Assembly: GCF_947241125.1 (NCBI RefSeq)
Contig: NZ_OX365700.1
Coordinates: 2,884,001-2,948,000 of the forward strand
DNA length: 64,000 nt
Source: Nitrospira tepida
GTDB lineage: Bacteria; Nitrospirota; Nitrospiria; Nitrospirales; Nitrospiraceae
Direction: 5' to 3'
This document shows positions 17,332 through 25,485 of this stretch, in pieces. Position 1 is the stretch's first letter, and each line of letters opens with the position of its first letter. The translations under genes and the position numbers were made by a program. Under the pieces are notes generated by a model, which did not search any database, had not been told where the DNA came from, and worked only from the letters and a program-made list of their open reading frames with translations.

Positions 17332-18762
17332 CTACCCCTTGATACAGACCATCGGTTCCAGACGCGCAACGGTACCAGCCAGACGCGCCGCATCGGCTGC
17401 TTGCACGACCTCAGTCACATCTTTATAGGCGCCAGGGGCTTCTTCGGCGACCCCTCGGAGCGACGGACTGCGGATCACGATCCCACGCAGGCCCAGTTCC
17501 TTGACGACATCGCGGCCCTGCCATTGGCGAAGGGCCTGATGCCGGCTCATGTTGCGGCCCGCCCCGTGACAGGCGGAGCCAAAGGCCAACGCCATCCCTT
17601 CCCGCGTCCCCACCAGCACATACGAGGCGGTGCCCATGGTTCCCCCGATCAACACCGGTTGTCCGATGTCTCTGAATGGCGGAGGCAGGTCCGGATGGCC
17701 GGGACCGAATGCTCGCGTCGCTCCCTTCCGATGGACAAACACACGCTTGGCGACCCCGTCGACAACATGGTCCTCAATTTTGCAGGTGTTGTGCGATACG
17801 TCATACAGGAGGTTCAGGTCGGCTTGCGGCAACACCTCGGCGAACGCCTGCCTGACCAAATGGGTGATGATCTGTCGATTGGCCAGCGCGCAATTCATGG
17901 CCGCGCGCATCGCCCCCAGATACTCCTGTCCCACCTCAGAATGGATCGGCGCGCAGGCCAGCTCCCGGTCCGGCACGTGAATCTTGTACCGGGCGGCGCT
18001 GACCGCCATGGTCTTGAGAAATTCTGTCCCGATCTGATGGCCGAGTCCGCGGGAGCCGCAGTGAATGCTGACGACCACATCGCCCTCCCGAAGCCCGAAG
18101 GCTGCGGCGATCTGATGATTGAACAGCCGCGCGACCCGTTGAACTTCCAGGTAATGGTTTCCGGACCCGAGCGTGCCCATTTCGTCCTGCTGTCGTTTCT
18201 TGGCACGATCCGACACGGCGGCCGGGACGGCTCCCGCGATGCAGCCTTGCTCTTCCGTCCGTTCCAGGTCGGCGGTGCGGCCATAGCCCTGCCTGACGGC
18301 CCATCGTGCGCCGCCCGTCAACATCGCGTCCATCTCCGCCGGCTTCAGGCGTAACAGGCCGGTGCTGCCGACACCGGCCGGCACGTGTTGAAAGAGCCTG
18401 TCTGCCAACCGCTCCTTGACCGGTTCGACCTCCCCGGTTGTGAGCCCGGTGATGAGCGTGCGGACCCCGCACGAAATGTCGAACCCGACCCCGCCGGCTG
18501 AAATGATCCCTCCTTCATCCGGATCGAACGCGGCGACGCCGCCGATGGGAAATCCGTAGCCCCAATGGGCGTCCGGCATGGCATGGGACGCCTTGACGAT
18601 GCCGGGGAGCGTGGCGACATTCGTCACCTGCTCATAGACCTTGTCATCCATCTCCCGTACCAGCGCCTCGGTTCCATAGATGATGCCCGGCACGCGCATG
18701 GCCCCGAACGGACGAATCTGCCACTCACACGCCGATTGGCGCGTCAGCCAATTGAGATCCAT
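17332..18762 (-). CDS. rtcB: RNA-splicing ligase RtcB
   Basis: A 476-aa GTP- and Mn-dependent ligase that joins 2',3'-cyclic phosphate or 3'-phosphate ends to 5'-OH ends in RNA repair or tRNA maturation. Typical motifs are seen: HAMPDAHWGYGFPIGGVAA, GGVGFDISCGVR, GSGNHYLEVQ, SIHCGSRGLGHQIG, and GSACHGAGR with the guanylylated histidine near the C-terminus. It lies 24 bases downstream of archease on the same strand and is convergent with the SdhB-like gene, with only seven bases between stops. No rtcA or sigma-54 RtcR regulator is adjacent. Confidence 0.96.
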   Translation of the reverse strand: MDLNWLTRQSACEWQIRPFGAMRVPGIIYGTEALVREMDDKVYEQVTNVATLPGIVKASHAMPDAHWGYGFPIGGVAAFDPDEGGIISAGGVGFDISCGVRTLITGLTTGEVEPVKERLADRLFQHVPAGVGSTGLLRLKPAEMDAMLTGGARWAVRQGYGRTADLERTEEQGCIAGAVPAAVSDRAKKRQQDEMGTLGSGNHYLEVQRVARLFNHQIAAAFGLREGDVVVSIHCGSRGLGHQIGTEFLKTMAVSAARYKIHVPDRELACAPIHSEVGQEYLGAMRAAMNCALANRQIITHLVRQAFAEVLPQADLNLLYDVSHNTCKIEDHVVDGVAKRVFVHRKGATRAFGPGHPDLPPPFRDIGQPVLIGGTMGTASYVLVGTREGMALAFGSACHGAGRNMSRHQALRQWQGRDVVKELGLRGIVIRSPSLRGVAEEAPGAYKDVTEVVQAADAARLAGTVARLEPMVCIKG

Positions 18763-18786
18763 GTTCCTCTCGCAGAGACTTCATCG

Positions 18787-19254
18787 TCAGACATCCACCA
18801 CACATTGCGCCGTCCACAGCCCCTGGCGATCCTGGGCCACGGCGAGGCTCGTATAGGTCGCGCCCTTCACTTCGACGGCCGGACTGTGCCGTGCCGGGTC
18901 GACCGGCTCTCCCCATAGAGTGGCCTCCAACCGATGATCCGACAGACGGACTTCAAAGCGGCTGAACAGCATCCTGCGCGTGGCCATTTCGTACACCAGC
19001 GCGTTCAGCCAATCCACCAGCAACAACTCGTCGTCGGGCGCCTCACAGCGGACGGTGACGGCCTCCACGGGGCTCACCCCTTGAGGGTCGGTCGTGACGG
19101 CGGTGAGCGCCATCGCCGCGGCTTCGAATGCCGCCTCTTTGGTCGGACCGATTCCGCGCACGCCCATATCGGCTTGATGGGGGAAATGCTCCCATAACGG
19201 CCTGGAATGGTTGGCTTCAGCCGGCGCGGTTGGTCTGGACCGTGAAAGGGTCAT
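18787..19254 (-). CDS. Archease, RtcB activator
   Basis: A 155-aa small Ca-binding protein that speeds RtcB guanylylation and turnover. It matches the family in [38 protein letters not shown] and the conserved C-terminal half with KGATY. ATG 19254 was chosen; a GTG at 19260 would add two residues. It leads an archease-rtcB operon on the minus strand. Confidence 0.9.
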   Translation of the reverse strand: MTLSRSRPTAPAEANHSRPLWEHFPHQADMGVRGIGPTKEAAFEAAAMALTAVTTDPQGVSPVEAVTVRCEAPDDELLLVDWLNALVYEMATRRMLFSRFEVRLSDHRLEATLWGEPVDPARHSPAVEVKGATYTSLAVAQDRQGLWTAQCVVDV

Positions 19255-19446
19255 GTTCACCAGCTCAAAGGATCGAGTTGAGAGACGGTGCTTCGGACAG
19301 GCTACGCCACCCGGCCGTCAATGTCGAGGCTTCCTCATCACGGGCAGGAATCGTCGGGCAGGACGCACGAATCACAAAAAAGATTGGAGAATCGATCTCC
19401 GCCTCGGCAGAATACCAAGCGCAACACCCGCGCCCACCGATCTCAT

Positions 19447-19821
19447 ATGAATGACGCCAGAGCAGTCCCCCGCTTTCCCGTTCAATTCAGAAGCTCGTTT
19501 ACCTCGACCAATGTCACGGGAGGAGAAGGCAGCGTGGTCGATTTGTCCGTGCGCGGATGCCGGATCGAGTCTTCCACCCATGCCTTGGCGGGAACGGTGC
19601 TGGAACTCCGTATCTACGTCTCCGATCACGAGGCGCCCCTCGGCATCGACCAGGCCATTGTCCGCTGGACCAGGGGAAAGTTCTTCGGCGTCGAGTTTGT
19701 TTCCCTCCAACCGGAAGAATGGGTTCGACTCCAACAGGCAGTGAAACGGCTGGAACAGCGGACATCCGCCGGATCGATCAACCCGGCGGATAACAACGGA
19801 TCAGCAGTCGGAGGGCAGTGA
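19447..19821 (+). CDS. PilZ-domain protein (c-di-GMP binding)
   Basis: A 124-aa single PilZ domain. The first c-di-GMP motif is the arginine-rich RAVPRFPVQF; the second is DLSVRGCRIES (D/NxSxxG). It is likely a small c-di-GMP effector, possibly linked to the HD-GYP protein and the pilus-type chemosensory system further right. The start is ATG 19447. The upstream 190 bases hold no gene. Confidence 0.85.
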   Translation: MNDARAVPRFPVQFRSSFTSTNVTGGEGSVVDLSVRGCRIESSTHALAGTVLELRIYVSDHEAPLGIDQAIVRWTRGKFFGVEFVSLQPEEWVRLQQAVKRLEQRTSAGSINPADNNGSAVGGQ

Positions 19822-19841
19822 GGAAGGAACGGCGACGGCCT

Positions 19842-20033
19842 TCACCCGGCTTTCTTCACGACGCCGGATCGCAAACAACGGGTACAGACACGGAGGTGCG
19901 TGCGAGATCCATTCACGATCGCGTGAACGCGCTGCAGATTGGGGTTAAACACCCGCCTCGTCTTATTGTTGGCATGGCTGACATTGTTGCCGGTCCGATG
20001 CCCCTTTCCGCACACATCACAACGATAGGCCAC
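19842..20033 (-). CDS. rpmB: Ribosomal protein L28 (bL28)
   Basis: A 63-aa large-subunit ribosomal protein with the family N-terminus [20 protein letters not shown] and two CXXC pairs (CDVC, CTRC), i.e. the zinc-binding form. GTG 20033 is the start: AAGGAGT lies six to seven bases upstream, and the longer open frame to 20072 adds residues foreign to the family. It is not in an rpmB-rpmG operon. Convergent with the PilZ gene. Confidence 0.92.
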   Translation of the reverse strand: MAYRCDVCGKGHRTGNNVSHANNKTRRVFNPNLQRVHAIVNGSRTHLRVCTRCLRSGVVKKAG

Positions 20034-20174
20034 GGCAGACTCCTTGGTTTCGCCGGTCTGAAATTGTGACATGTTATCACGCGGCCAGGCTGACGGACAA
20101 GTCCCAACGGTTCTCAGCGGTTCGGTTGGTCCTCTGGTCAGGAAGATCGAGTGGCCGGACGGCGCGAGGTCAAT

Positions 20175-21617
20175 TCAACCGTGCCGCACACCACGAGGAC
20201 GACTGCGATCTGGACCGCCGGACGCTTGTGTCGGCTCAGGAAGCGCGGGGGTGACGATATCGAAGGTGCTGTCTCCGCCGTCGTCCAGCCCGTCTTTCCC
20301 GACACTGTACAACCGGCGATGGGAAGGACTCCATAACATCGGGAGTCCCGAAAAGGGGTCGAAGTATTCCGGTCCGGCCTGACTGATCCGTTCAGCAATC
20401 TTCTCCGTGCCGCGCACGCTTCGCATAAGCACTTGAAGCGCCGTCAGCCGCAGCTTGGCATCGGTCGCCAACAATCTCTGCGTGAACGACTCCCAAGAGG
20501 GATCAAACTCGATTGGGTTGAGCAAGTGCTCGAACAACGTGCGATTCGACCCCTTGGTCACGTCGTGCAAACGGGGGAGGGGACTATGCAGGACTGCCGA
20601 CGACGTGATGAGCGCGTCATAATAGGTCGCATAGGCGTCCCAGGTCCGTTGGGTTTCCAACGTCATGCCGAACAAGGTCTTGGAGGCAGGGTGCTGGACC
20701 CTCGTGAACGCGTCGGCGTGCAGGCCGGCCGCCTGCGCCAACCACCGCCGATTGTGATCGGCATCGTCGGCCCCGATAAAATTCTCGACCGATAAGAGTT
20801 CATCCCGCCGGGCCAGTCCCAGCACGAATTCATTCTGGATCGGCCAGCGCATCGCGCCTTCTTCGCGGGTCAGCGCATGGCTGATTTGTTTGGCCGTGGC
20901 CAGGACCGCGGAATCGGGGTCCGGCTTGGCGAGCGCCTTGGAAAGGAGGCTCACATTGTCGTCCACCATCGTCGCGGCCATAATTTTCATGGGAATGGTC
21001 TTGGCGTCAGCCAGCACACGCCGCCAGGCGATCGTATCCTGTTGCAGGCGGGAGGACCCCTTCGCCGCACTATGCGCGAATCCTTCTCCAATAAACAGCC
21101 GGTGGGCCGCCATGATTTCCGTGAACCGCGGGCTGGCCGGATGGCCGAACCCCCAATCCTCGAACGGCATGCTCAACCATTGCCGGTATCGATCGACCAA
21201 GACCGCATATCGTGTCATGGACGTGCGCATCGTCACGCCCTGTTCCTGAAACGACCGAACCGGATCGGCTGCGAACCACTCCGGCACGACGTCATCCGGG
21301 CCGATCGTGATGTGGAGGGCGGATCGCGCGCCTTTCTCCAGGTCGAAATGCCGAAGGCCGCGATGCGCTTCCGCCTCCAACCAGATTTCATAGCCGACCT
21401 GGACCGGATCCATGGCGGTATCGGCCGTAAACCCGACCAGAAGAAAATAACCGTTCTGCAAAGGGCTTTCCAAACGAACGTCCGGCATTTGAGCAAGCCG
21501 GCGGAAGACCTCGCTCGGCCCCTCGCGCTTCACGGAAAAAATCAGACCGGACACCTCCAGGAACACCGCCAGGAGGCAAATCGTAATCAACATATTTCTC
21601 ATCGGTTTGGATCCCAT
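20175..21617 (-). CDS. Membrane-anchored protein of unknown function
   Basis: An approximately 480-aa protein with one N-terminal hydrophobic helix (MLITICLLAVFLEVSGLIFSV) and a long soluble, probably periplasmic, helical region without recognisable motifs. The C-terminal 35 residues are polar and low-complexity. The start is uncertain: ATG 21617 has AGGAG directly against it (too close), and ATG 21602 or 21593 just before the helix may be used. I do not recognise it. It is divergent from the B12 locus. Confidence 0.65.
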   Translation of the reverse strand: MGSKPMRNMLITICLLAVFLEVSGLIFSVKREGPSEVFRRLAQMPDVRLESPLQNGYFLLVGFTADTAMDPVQVGYEIWLEAEAHRGLRHFDLEKGARSALHITIGPDDVVPEWFAADPVRSFQEQGVTMRTSMTRYAVLVDRYRQWLSMPFEDWGFGHPASPRFTEIMAAHRLFIGEGFAHSAAKGSSRLQQDTIAWRRVLADAKTIPMKIMAATMVDDNVSLLSKALAKPDPDSAVLATAKQISHALTREEGAMRWPIQNEFVLGLARRDELLSVENFIGADDADHNRRWLAQAAGLHADAFTRVQHPASKTLFGMTLETQRTWDAYATYYDALITSSAVLHSPLPRLHDVTKGSNRTLFEHLLNPIEFDPSWESFTQRLLATDAKLRLTALQVLMRSVRGTEKIAERISQAGPEYFDPFSGLPMLWSPSHRRLYSVGKDGLDDGGDSTFDIVTPALPEPTQASGGPDRSRPRGVRHG

Positions 21618-21857
21618 CTCCTGCCAACTTGGTGTCGGCCCAATGCCATGTTCGACAATCGACCCATCGCTGTGACGCGCACGATGCCGGTTGGATAGAA
21701 GGAGCAAGCGATGTGCCATTCTTTCCATCATAGGTCACTTGGGCCCGCCGTAGGAAACGCTTGGCCGAATGCAGGCTTGACCAGAATCGGCTCAGGAAGC
21801 CGTTTTGCGCTCATGACATAACTGCCCGCGACCGAAGCAAACGGAACAAAATTGAAC

Positions 21858-21887
21858 TTGACATCGTTTCGACTTGTCTCCTAGAGT
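21858..21887 (+). promoter_or_regulatory. Promoter of the btuFCD operon
   Basis: TTGACA (21858-21863), an 18-base spacer and TAGAGT (21882-21887). The expected start near 21894 falls exactly at the 5' side of the cobalamin riboswitch, which supports both assignments. Confidence 0.6.
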
Positions 21888-21894
21888 GCGGGCC

Positions 21895-22046
21895 ACAACT
21901 ACGGCCGCCTGGGGAAAGGGAAGAGGGTGAAAATCCCTCGTGGTCCCGCCGCTGTAACTGGGAACGAACTCCGCACAGACCACTGCCGATCGGCGGGAAG
22001 GCGCGGAGCATAGGAGGCAGCCCAGAAGCCAGAAGACCTACCCAGG
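21895..22046 (+). promoter_or_regulatory. Cobalamin riboswitch (upstream of btuF)
   Basis: A cobalamin aptamer with its classical landmarks in order: GGTGAAAATCCC, then GCCGCTGTAACTGGGA around 21947-21962, CACTGCC, GGGAAGGCG, and a B12 box AGCCAGAAGACCTACC at 22027-22042. It responds to cobalamin by lowering expression of the uptake genes. An intrinsic terminator follows at 22107-22139. Confidence 0.93.
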
Positions 22047-22106
22047 ACACTGACTGTCGTTCCCTCGTGGGGTGGGGAACGGTGAGGGTGAAGACGCGGG
22101 TGCAAT

Positions 22107-22139
22107 CCTCAGGGTCAGATGTGGCCTTGGGGATTTTTT
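22107..22139 (+). terminator. Riboswitch-controlled intrinsic terminator
   Basis: A ten-pair stem: CCTCAGGGTC (22107-22116) with GGCCTTGGGG (22123-22132), G-U pairs included, loop AGATGT, followed by six T. It lies between the aptamer and the btuF start. TGAGG at 22083-22087 can pair with CCTCA at 22107-22111 and would serve as an antiterminator; that is inference. Confidence 0.75.
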
Positions 22140-22143
22140 GTTT

Positions 22144-23142
22144 GTGAGCCGGTCCCGTCCGTTCTCATCCCTCTCGGCGACCATCCTGTGGTGGCTTGCG
22201 ATCCAGTCCGTGTTGCCGCCTGGATACGCGGATTCTCCCGGAGCACTCGACATGAAACGCCGCCAACCCGGCATTTTGACTGGCATGCCGTTCATGGCCA
22301 ACGTCAGCTCGCGGACCTTTGTGGATGACGCCGGACGCAAGGTCTTTTTCGCTGACCCGCCGCGGCGGATCGTCTCGCTGGCTCCCAATATCACGGAAAT
22401 GTTGTTTGCGCTGGATGCAGGCAGCCGCCTGGTCGGGGTGACCTCGTTCTGCAATTTTCCGCCGGAGGCCGCAGCCCTGCCCAAGGTCGGCGGGGCAACG
22501 CCGAATCTAGAACGTGTAATTCGCCTCAATCCGGACCTTCTACTGACGCCGCGCGGGTTCTTGAATGCCGATGCCGTTCGAGAGCTGGAACAACTAAGAA
22601 TTCCCGTCTTCACATTCGAGACCCACACCCTGGATGACGTGCTCAGACATCTCTCGACGCTGGGCCGGCTTCTTGATCGCGGCAAGACGGCGGATGCGTT
22701 GGTGGGGCGTCTGCGCGAACGGATTAAGCGGGTAAGTACACCCTCCGCCGGCCGCCCCCGACCAACAGTGCTCTACGTACTGAACAGCGACCCCCTGATC
22801 ACCGTCGGACCCGGCAGCTTTATCCACCACGTCATCGAACTTGCGGGCGGCGCCAACATCGCCGCGGACACAGGGACTGCTTATCCACGGCTTTCAATGG
22901 AGACGGTGCTGAAGAGAAACCCGGACGTTCTGCTCTTTCCTGCAGGCGAGTCGGAAGCGGTTTCCGAATCTCAGTTGGTCCAGTGGCGAACCTGGTCCGC
23001 CTTGTCAGCGGTCAGGCACAACCGGCTTGTGCCAGTGGCCAGCGACCTCCTGGACCGTCCTGGTCCGCGCATCGTCGAAGGGTTGGAACACCTGGCTCAA
23101 ATATTCCACTCCGATCCCGTTTCTTCCAATCCCGGACCATGA
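22144..23142 (+). CDS. btuF: Cobalamin-binding periplasmic protein BtuF
   Basis: A 332-aa substrate-binding protein of the B12 ABC importer. GTG 22144 was chosen because earlier codons lie in the terminator and aptamer. It is followed by a signal-type segment (ATILWWLAIQSVLPPGYA). The mature part has the BtuF/FecB pattern: FVDDAGRKVFFADPPRRIVS, LAPNITEMLFALDAG, GVTSFCNFPPEA, and the C-terminal half with GSFIHHVIELAGGANIA. The possible Shine-Dalgarno (GGGGA, 22129-22133) lies in the terminator stem, so folding could also block translation. Its stop overlaps btuC (ATGA). Confidence 0.9.
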   Translation: MSRSRPFSSLSATILWWLAIQSVLPPGYADSPGALDMKRRQPGILTGMPFMANVSSRTFVDDAGRKVFFADPPRRIVSLAPNITEMLFALDAGSRLVGVTSFCNFPPEAAALPKVGGATPNLERVIRLNPDLLLTPRGFLNADAVRELEQLRIPVFTFETHTLDDVLRHLSTLGRLLDRGKTADALVGRLRERIKRVSTPSAGRPRPTVLYVLNSDPLITVGPGSFIHHVIELAGGANIAADTGTAYPRLSMETVLKRNPDVLLFPAGESEAVSESQLVQWRTWSALSAVRHNRLVPVASDLLDRPGPRIVEGLEHLAQIFHSDPVSSNPGP

Positions 23143-24284
23143 ACGTGGTCACGACACCGTCCGATCACGCCACAGATCGTCCGATGGCGCCGCCGCTGGG
23201 CGAACAAGACTTGGCCGCCGCCAACCAGGAACCAGTCATTTCCTCGCCATACCGTGCTTGGATCACGATCGGGAGTTTGGCCCTCTGCACCGTTCTGGGC
23301 TTTCTGCTCTGCCTACAATTCGGCGCCGAGGCAATTCCTTTCGCCAAATCCGTTCAGGTGCTGCTCGCCGCCTGGTTTCCGACTCATCAGGGAGAGGGTC
23401 AATTTGATGCCGAGGCCGCCATCCTGCTCCATTTGCGGGCTCCACGCCTGCTGCTGGCCTTTTGCGTCGGGAGCACCTTAGCCATCGTGGGCGCCACCCT
23501 TCAGGCGCTGGTACGGAATCCGCTCGCCGACCCCTACGTGCTCGGCGTCTCCAGCGGCGCCACCTTGGGAGCCACGCTGGCGATGACGTCCGACTGGCTC
23601 ACGACCGCCCTGGATGGAACCGGCATTTCGGCCGCGGCATTGGCCGGCGCCGTCATGTCCATCATCGTCGTCTATCGTCTCTCCTCATCCGGATCAGGCT
23701 TGCCGGTGCAGACCCTGTTGCTCGCCGGGGTGATCGTGAACGCGATCTGTTCGGCCTTGACGATGTTTCTGACCTCGCTGCTCAGTCCCGACCATCTGTC
23801 CCGCGTGATGGCCTGGCTGATGGGGTCCTTGCATCCGGCCGGGTCGTTGCAAATGGGGCTGACCATCCTCGTCGGACTATTCGGCACCGTCGTGTTGACA
23901 CTCCATGCCGAGCCCCTCAATTGCCTCTTGCTTGGAGAGGAGACCGCCCAGAGCCTGGGACTCGACATCGAGCGGACCAAGCGGCGCCTCTTTGTGTTGA
24001 CCGCCGTGGTAACGGGTATCGTCGTGGCCGTCAGCGGAATGATCGGCTTTGTCGGCATGATGATCCCGCATGCCCTCCGCTTCATCATCGGACCGGACCA
24101 CCGCAGGCTGTTGCCAGCCACGGCCCTCGCAGGAGGCTTGTTTCTCATGATCGCCGATACGATTGCGCGCACCGTGATCGCCCCCTCTGAGTTGCCGGTC
24201 GGAGTGGTGACGGCACTGATCGGCGGGCCGATCTTCGTCTGGCTCCTGTTATCCGCACACCACGAGCATTTCTTCGGCCGGTGA
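23139..24284 (+). CDS. btuC: Cobalamin ABC transporter permease BtuC
   Basis: A 381-aa FecCD/BtuC-type permease; ATG 23139 overlaps the btuF stop. An unusual hydrophilic N-terminal leader of about 45 residues precedes the first membrane helix. Family signatures include LRAPRLLLAFCVGSTLAIVG, RNPLADPYVLGVSSGATLGA, and MIGFVGMMIPHALRFIIGPD, the coupling helix region that contacts the ATPase. It works with BtuF and BtuD to import cobalamin across the inner membrane. Confidence 0.93.
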   Translation: MNVVTTPSDHATDRPMAPPLGEQDLAAANQEPVISSPYRAWITIGSLALCTVLGFLLCLQFGAEAIPFAKSVQVLLAAWFPTHQGEGQFDAEAAILLHLRAPRLLLAFCVGSTLAIVGATLQALVRNPLADPYVLGVSSGATLGATLAMTSDWLTTALDGTGISAAALAGAVMSIIVVYRLSSSGSGLPVQTLLLAGVIVNAICSALTMFLTSLLSPDHLSRVMAWLMGSLHPAGSLQMGLTILVGLFGTVVLTLHAEPLNCLLLGEETAQSLGLDIERTKRRLFVLTAVVTGIVVAVSGMIGFVGMMIPHALRFIIGPDHRRLLPATALAGGLFLMIADTIARTVIAPSELPVGVVTALIGGPIFVWLLLSAHHEHFFGR

Positions 24285-25201
24285 CCTCCATGCCAAGCCC
24301 ATTGCCCGCCGCGACTGCGGTGAGCGAACAACCACGATCCTGCCCCTACACCATCCGGAATCTCTGGTTTCACTACCCAGCCTCACATCCCGCGCTTCAT
24401 CGTGCCGTTCCCTGGGTCATCCAGGATCTGTCGCTTGACGTCCGGTCAGGAGAAATCCTGGGCGTCCTTGGTCCAAACGGATCCGGGAAGAGCTCTCTCG
24501 TCAAAATCCTGGCGGGCCTGCTCCGCCCGCAACGCGGCGCGATACAGATGTTCGGAGCGGATCTCAGCCAGCTTACTCCCCGGGATCGGGCTCGGCGCAT
24601 CGCCGTCGTGTTCCAGGATGCGCCTATCACCTTTCCAATGACCATCCGGGAACTCGTCCTGAGGGGGCGCTACCCCCATCGTTCCGAGACCGGGCTGTTT
24701 TCCGGTTGGGGATGGGAATCGGTGCAGGATCATGAGATCGTTCGGCAGTCGATGGACGAGGTCGAAATTGCCCACCTGGCGGATCGCCCCCTCCATTCAA
24801 TATCGGCCGGGGAACGACAGCGGGCCTATCTCGCCAGAGCCCTGGCGCAGCGGACACCGGTGCTGATTCTGGACGAACCGACGGCCTATCTTGATGTCCA
24901 TCACCAGGTCGCCTGCTTCCGGATCTTGCACCGCCTGCAGCTCGCGCGGAAACAGACGATTGTGATCGTCACCCATGACCTGCATCTCGCCGGCCATCTC
25001 TGTGATCGCATCCTGTTGTTGAGCCATGGATTGACGGCGGCGCTGGGACCGCCGCATGAGGTGCTTCAGGCCGACCGCCTCGAATCGGTGTTCCACTGTC
25101 GGGTTCGGGTCCTTGTCGAGCCCCATCCCCTGACCTCTCGTCCGATGGTCACCGCCTATCCCGATCTGCGGATGGAAACAGGGAGTCAGTCGCCGCCATA
25201 G
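24281..25201 (+). CDS. btuD: Cobalamin ABC transporter ATPase BtuD
   Basis: A 306-aa ABC ATPase. Walker A GPNGSGKSS, the Q-loop VVFQDAP, signature SAGERQR (a variant of LSGGQ), Walker B VLILDEPTAYLD and the H-loop IVTHD are all present. It starts at GTG 24281 by overlap with the btuC stop; ATG 24290 is an alternative. A 45-residue C-terminal tail extends past the ABC core. The third gene of btuFCD. Confidence 0.92.
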   Translation: MTSMPSPLPAATAVSEQPRSCPYTIRNLWFHYPASHPALHRAVPWVIQDLSLDVRSGEILGVLGPNGSGKSSLVKILAGLLRPQRGAIQMFGADLSQLTPRDRARRIAVVFQDAPITFPMTIRELVLRGRYPHRSETGLFSGWGWESVQDHEIVRQSMDEVEIAHLADRPLHSISAGERQRAYLARALAQRTPVLILDEPTAYLDVHHQVACFRILHRLQLARKQTIVIVTHDLHLAGHLCDRILLLSHGLTAALGPPHEVLQADRLESVFHCRVRVLVEPHPLTSRPMVTAYPDLRMETGSQSPP

Positions 25202-25274
25202 ACAATGCGGCGACCTGAACGCCTGCACCGCGTCCGGTCCCCCGAAGCCGATTGGTGCAGATTCAATTTAACAG

Positions 25275-25478
25275 GAGGAAGTGAGTCAGGGACCAGAAGA
25301 GCAGCACGGGGAAGATGGTGAGACACCATCACGGTACCGCCACTGTATGCGGGGAGTGACCTTCCAGACAGGCCACTGTGTACGACACGTACATGGGAAG
25401 GCGGAAGGGAGCAGGGATCCGCGAGTCAGGAGATCCGGCTGCTGCTGAATGCCACAACACCCTTCGAGGTAAAGGGAG
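25275..25478 (+). promoter_or_regulatory. Cobalamin riboswitch upstream of btuB, with ribosome-binding-site hairpin
   Basis: A second cobalamin aptamer: GGTGAGACACC with CCGCCACTGTATGCGGGGAGTG, CACTGTG, GGGAAGGCGGAAGG and a B12 box AGTCAGGAGATCCGGC at 25424-25439. No T-run terminator follows. Instead CCCTT (25460-25464) can pair with AAGGG (25472-25476), which is part of the btuB Shine-Dalgarno AAAGGGAGG, so control is probably translational. Confidence 0.88.
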
Positions 25479-25485
25479 GCGGACC

